Source of the DNA: an uncultured Eubacteriales bacterium
GTDB lineage: Bacteria > Bacillota > Clostridia > Oscillospirales > CAG-272
Reading direction: 5' to 3'
DNA: 6,543 bases
Assembly (NCBI GenBank): GCA_900554225.1
Contig: USGH01000153.1
Span: 1-6,543 of the forward strand
The translations under genes and the position numbers were made by a program. Each line of letters begins with the position of its first letter. Positions within the stretch are counted from its first letter, which is position 1. The notes below the pieces were generated by a model, which saw only the letters and a program-made list of their open reading frames with translations, had not been told where the DNA came from and searched no databases. This document shows positions 5,070 to 6,543 of the stretch, piece after piece.

Positions 5070-6461
5070 ATGAAAAAGAGCATCCGCATCCTGTGCGCCG
5101 CCTTTGCAGCGATCATGACACTTGCGACCGGCGTATCCGCAGGCGTTCCTGTGCGCGGCAACGATTCAATGAAGCTGGACAACACCACGTATCTCCCAGC
5201 CGGAAGTGAAGAGGTCTGCGACAGCTACAATCCCTATTACAACTATCTGGACAGCTACTACGGCAAGAATTACACATGCACCTGTCCCTATTGCAGCGGC
5301 ACCAATACGTCCGGCTACGTGTATGTGAACGGCCGGTACTACAAGGCGACCGATTACTACGCGAATGTGCAGGTTTCCGCCACCTCGGATCCTGTGAAGC
5401 ACGACAACGGCACCGTGGAGCATCAGAACCGCATCCCGCAGTCCGTGATCAAGAGAGGCACCACGGACATCAACAAGGGCGAAGGCATCAAGGATCCTAC
5501 GATCCAGGACGCTGCTGTAGACTGCTACTACTACAACCCGATCTTCATCGCCGGTGCCAAATACTACCCGGCAAGCGAGATCAATGTAAACAAGTTCTTT
5601 GAAAAGAACACGTATATGCTGAATCTGAAGTCCGGAGAAGTGCAGCTGTTCGAAACCGGCTATAAGATGTACAGCTCCGACAGCAATGTCGCACTCTGCT
5701 ACAACGACGGCAAGAATCAGGTTCTTGAAGCCAAGAATCCGGGTCTGACCTACGTATACCTCTATACCAGCGGCGGCGTTCCGTTCCTGCGTCTGGAGGT
5801 TCTCGTATCCGGCACCGCATACAACACGCAGAGAGGTCTTCTTGACGTGATCCCGGGCAGCTGGAAGCTCGACGGCTACGGCTCCTCCACCACGCTGGAT
5901 GTCTGGGCGGATCAGAAGTATGACGACATCACCCTTGCTGTGGTATTCGGCAGCGCATATATCGAAAACGGCAAGGTCACGGCAACGGGCGACGGTCCGA
6001 TCGTAGTCAGAGCATACTCCAAGTCGAAGCCGGAAATCCAGGGCTATGCGGTTCTGTATGCCGGTTCCTACACAAGCGCGATCTACAACGATTCCTGTAC
6101 CAGAAACAATCAGGGTGTATCCTGTGGTTACTGGAACGGCAATCTCTGGGCAGATTCGTCCTACACCGTCTGCGGCTGGGTCATCGTCGGCTCTTCCTAT
6201 ATCCCGGTAATTGAAAAGACCTCCATGACCACCTCGTTCCCGAAGACGAACATCACCAATTCCTATCTCCGCTTCTACGCCGATCTCCGTCTGCTCGTCA
6301 ACCAGTGCTATGGCGATTACGATGTGATCTACGCGTACCTGAGACAGTGCCAGCAGAACAACGCCAAGGATTACTGCGACCTCTACAACAAGGCATTCGC
6401 AGAGATCCTGCGCAATCTCGACAAATACGGCGACTACTACTTCTGGCAGCTCACGAAATAA
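5070..6461 (+). CDS. Secreted Tyr- and Cys-rich protein with Ig-like (Big_2-like) regions, function unknown
   Basis: The gene encodes 463 residues. A Sec signal peptide (MKKSIRIL, hydrophobic core, cleavage predicted after GVSA at residue 24) shows export; there is no lipobox, LPXTG sorting motif or transmembrane anchor. The mature chain has about 50 Tyr in 439 residues and 12 Cys. An N-terminal part (about 50-160) has Tyr clusters and a CTCPYC motif. Two beta-rich segments follow the Big_2 pattern: about 187-250 (YSSDSNVAL...LEAKNPGLTYVYLYT) and about 265-330 (IENGKVTATGDGPIVVRAYS). The C-terminal 70 residues look helical and end FWQLTK. Big-type domains are usual in surface and matrix proteins of Clostridia, so a cell-surface or extracellular role is inferred. 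I recognise no catalytic motif. It has its own strong promoter and terminator, so it is monocistronic. Confidence 0.88.
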   Translation: MKKSIRILCAAFAAIMTLATGVSAGVPVRGNDSMKLDNTTYLPAGSEEVCDSYNPYYNYLDSYYGKNYTCTCPYCSGTNTSGYVYVNGRYYKATDYYANVQVSATSDPVKHDNGTVEHQNRIPQSVIKRGTTDINKGEGIKDPTIQDAAVDCYYYNPIFIAGAKYYPASEINVNKFFEKNTYMLNLKSGEVQLFETGYKMYSSDSNVALCYNDGKNQVLEAKNPGLTYVYLYTSGGVPFLRLEVLVSGTAYNTQRGLLDVIPGSWKLDGYGSSTTLDVWADQKYDDITLAVVFGSAYIENGKVTATGDGPIVVRAYSKSKPEIQGYAVLYAGSYTSAIYNDSCTRNNQGVSCGYWNGNLWADSSYTVCGWVIVGSSYIPVIEKTSMTTSFPKTNITNSYLRFYADLRLLVNQCYGDYDVIYAYLRQCQQNNAKDYCDLYNKAFAEILRNLDKYGDYYFWQLTK

Positions 6462-6484
6462 GCATTTTTCCGCAAGCCACACGA

Positions 6485-6528
6485 CCTGTCCGACACTTCT
6501 CTGCCGGACAGGTTTTTTGTGGTTTTTT
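6485..6528 (+). terminator. Strong intrinsic terminator after the secreted-protein gene
   Basis: CCTGTCCG (6485-6492) pairs perfectly with CGGACAGG (6505-6512) across a 12-nt loop and is followed by TTTTTT (6513-6518), GTGG and another TTTTTT (6523-6528). It begins 23 nt after the stop codon. Confidence 0.93.
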
Positions 6529-6543
6529 CTCGAACAACTTTTG

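Noticed and set aside
5070..5141. Lipoprotein signal for the secreted protein (Cys near residue 9)
   Set aside because: The residues before this Cys (R-I-L) do not fit a lipobox, and it lies at the start of the hydrophobic core, not at its end.
5277..5294. CTCPYC read as a zinc finger or rubredoxin-like knuckle
   Set aside because: Only three Cys are clustered and no second CxxC pair is placed to complete a metal site. In an exported protein disulfides are as likely.
5166..6482. A 438-codon open frame on the minus strand opposite the secreted-protein gene
   Set aside because: Its Val-rich hydrophobic product arises because Tyr codons TAC read as GTA (Val) on the other strand. It has no expression signals and crosses the terminator.
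1..6543. CRISPR arrays, tRNA or rRNA genes, insertion sequences, prophage or defence genes
   Set aside because: I saw no regularly spaced repeats, no cloverleaf-like sequence, no transposase or integrase motifs, and no defence-gene signature anywhere in the window.

Overview
The window looks like a stretch of a Clostridia (Bacillota) chromosome, most likely from the Ruminococcaceae/Oscillospiraceae side. The basis is strong AGGAGG-type ribosome binding sites, clear -35/-10 promoters with Gram-positive TRTG extended -10 elements, moderately high GC, and a lysyl-tRNA synthetase whose sequence style resembles that of gut Clostridia and which carries a C-terminal tRNA-binding domain. This placement is inference; there is no rRNA or other marker gene.

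Layout, left to right. (1) Positions 1-1497 hold the 3' part of lysS, whose 5' end lies outside the window. It has a fused C-terminal EMAPII/Trbp111-type OB domain. It also has an internal gap of about 49 residues that removes class II motif 1 and part of the lysine site. A terminator hairpin follows. (2) A strong promoter and AGGAGG site drive a monocistronic alpha/beta-hydrolase (1637-2533, HSL/Aes-type esterase with an intact triad). (3) A convergent region of hairpins (about 2547-2649) separates it from a large FAD-dependent oxidoreductase on the minus strand (4597-2660, SdhA/FrdA/NadB superfamily), which has its own extended -10 promoter. (4) A divergent intergenic region of about 230 bp holds an 88-nt nested inverted repeat and a second dyad. 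It leads to a consensus sigma-A promoter (TTGACA-17-TATAAT). (5) This promoter drives a secreted, Tyr- and Cys-rich protein with two Ig-like (Big_2-like) regions (5070-6461), followed by a strong intrinsic terminator.

Each of the four genes appears to be its own transcription unit, so no shared pathway is evident. I see no phage, transposase, CRISPR, tRNA or rRNA signal. The items most worth attention are the catalytic-core gap in LysRS (real pseudogenisation, a divergent enzyme, or an assembly error), the unrecognised secreted Tyr-rich protein behind a consensus promoter, and the concentric inverted repeat between the two divergent promoters.
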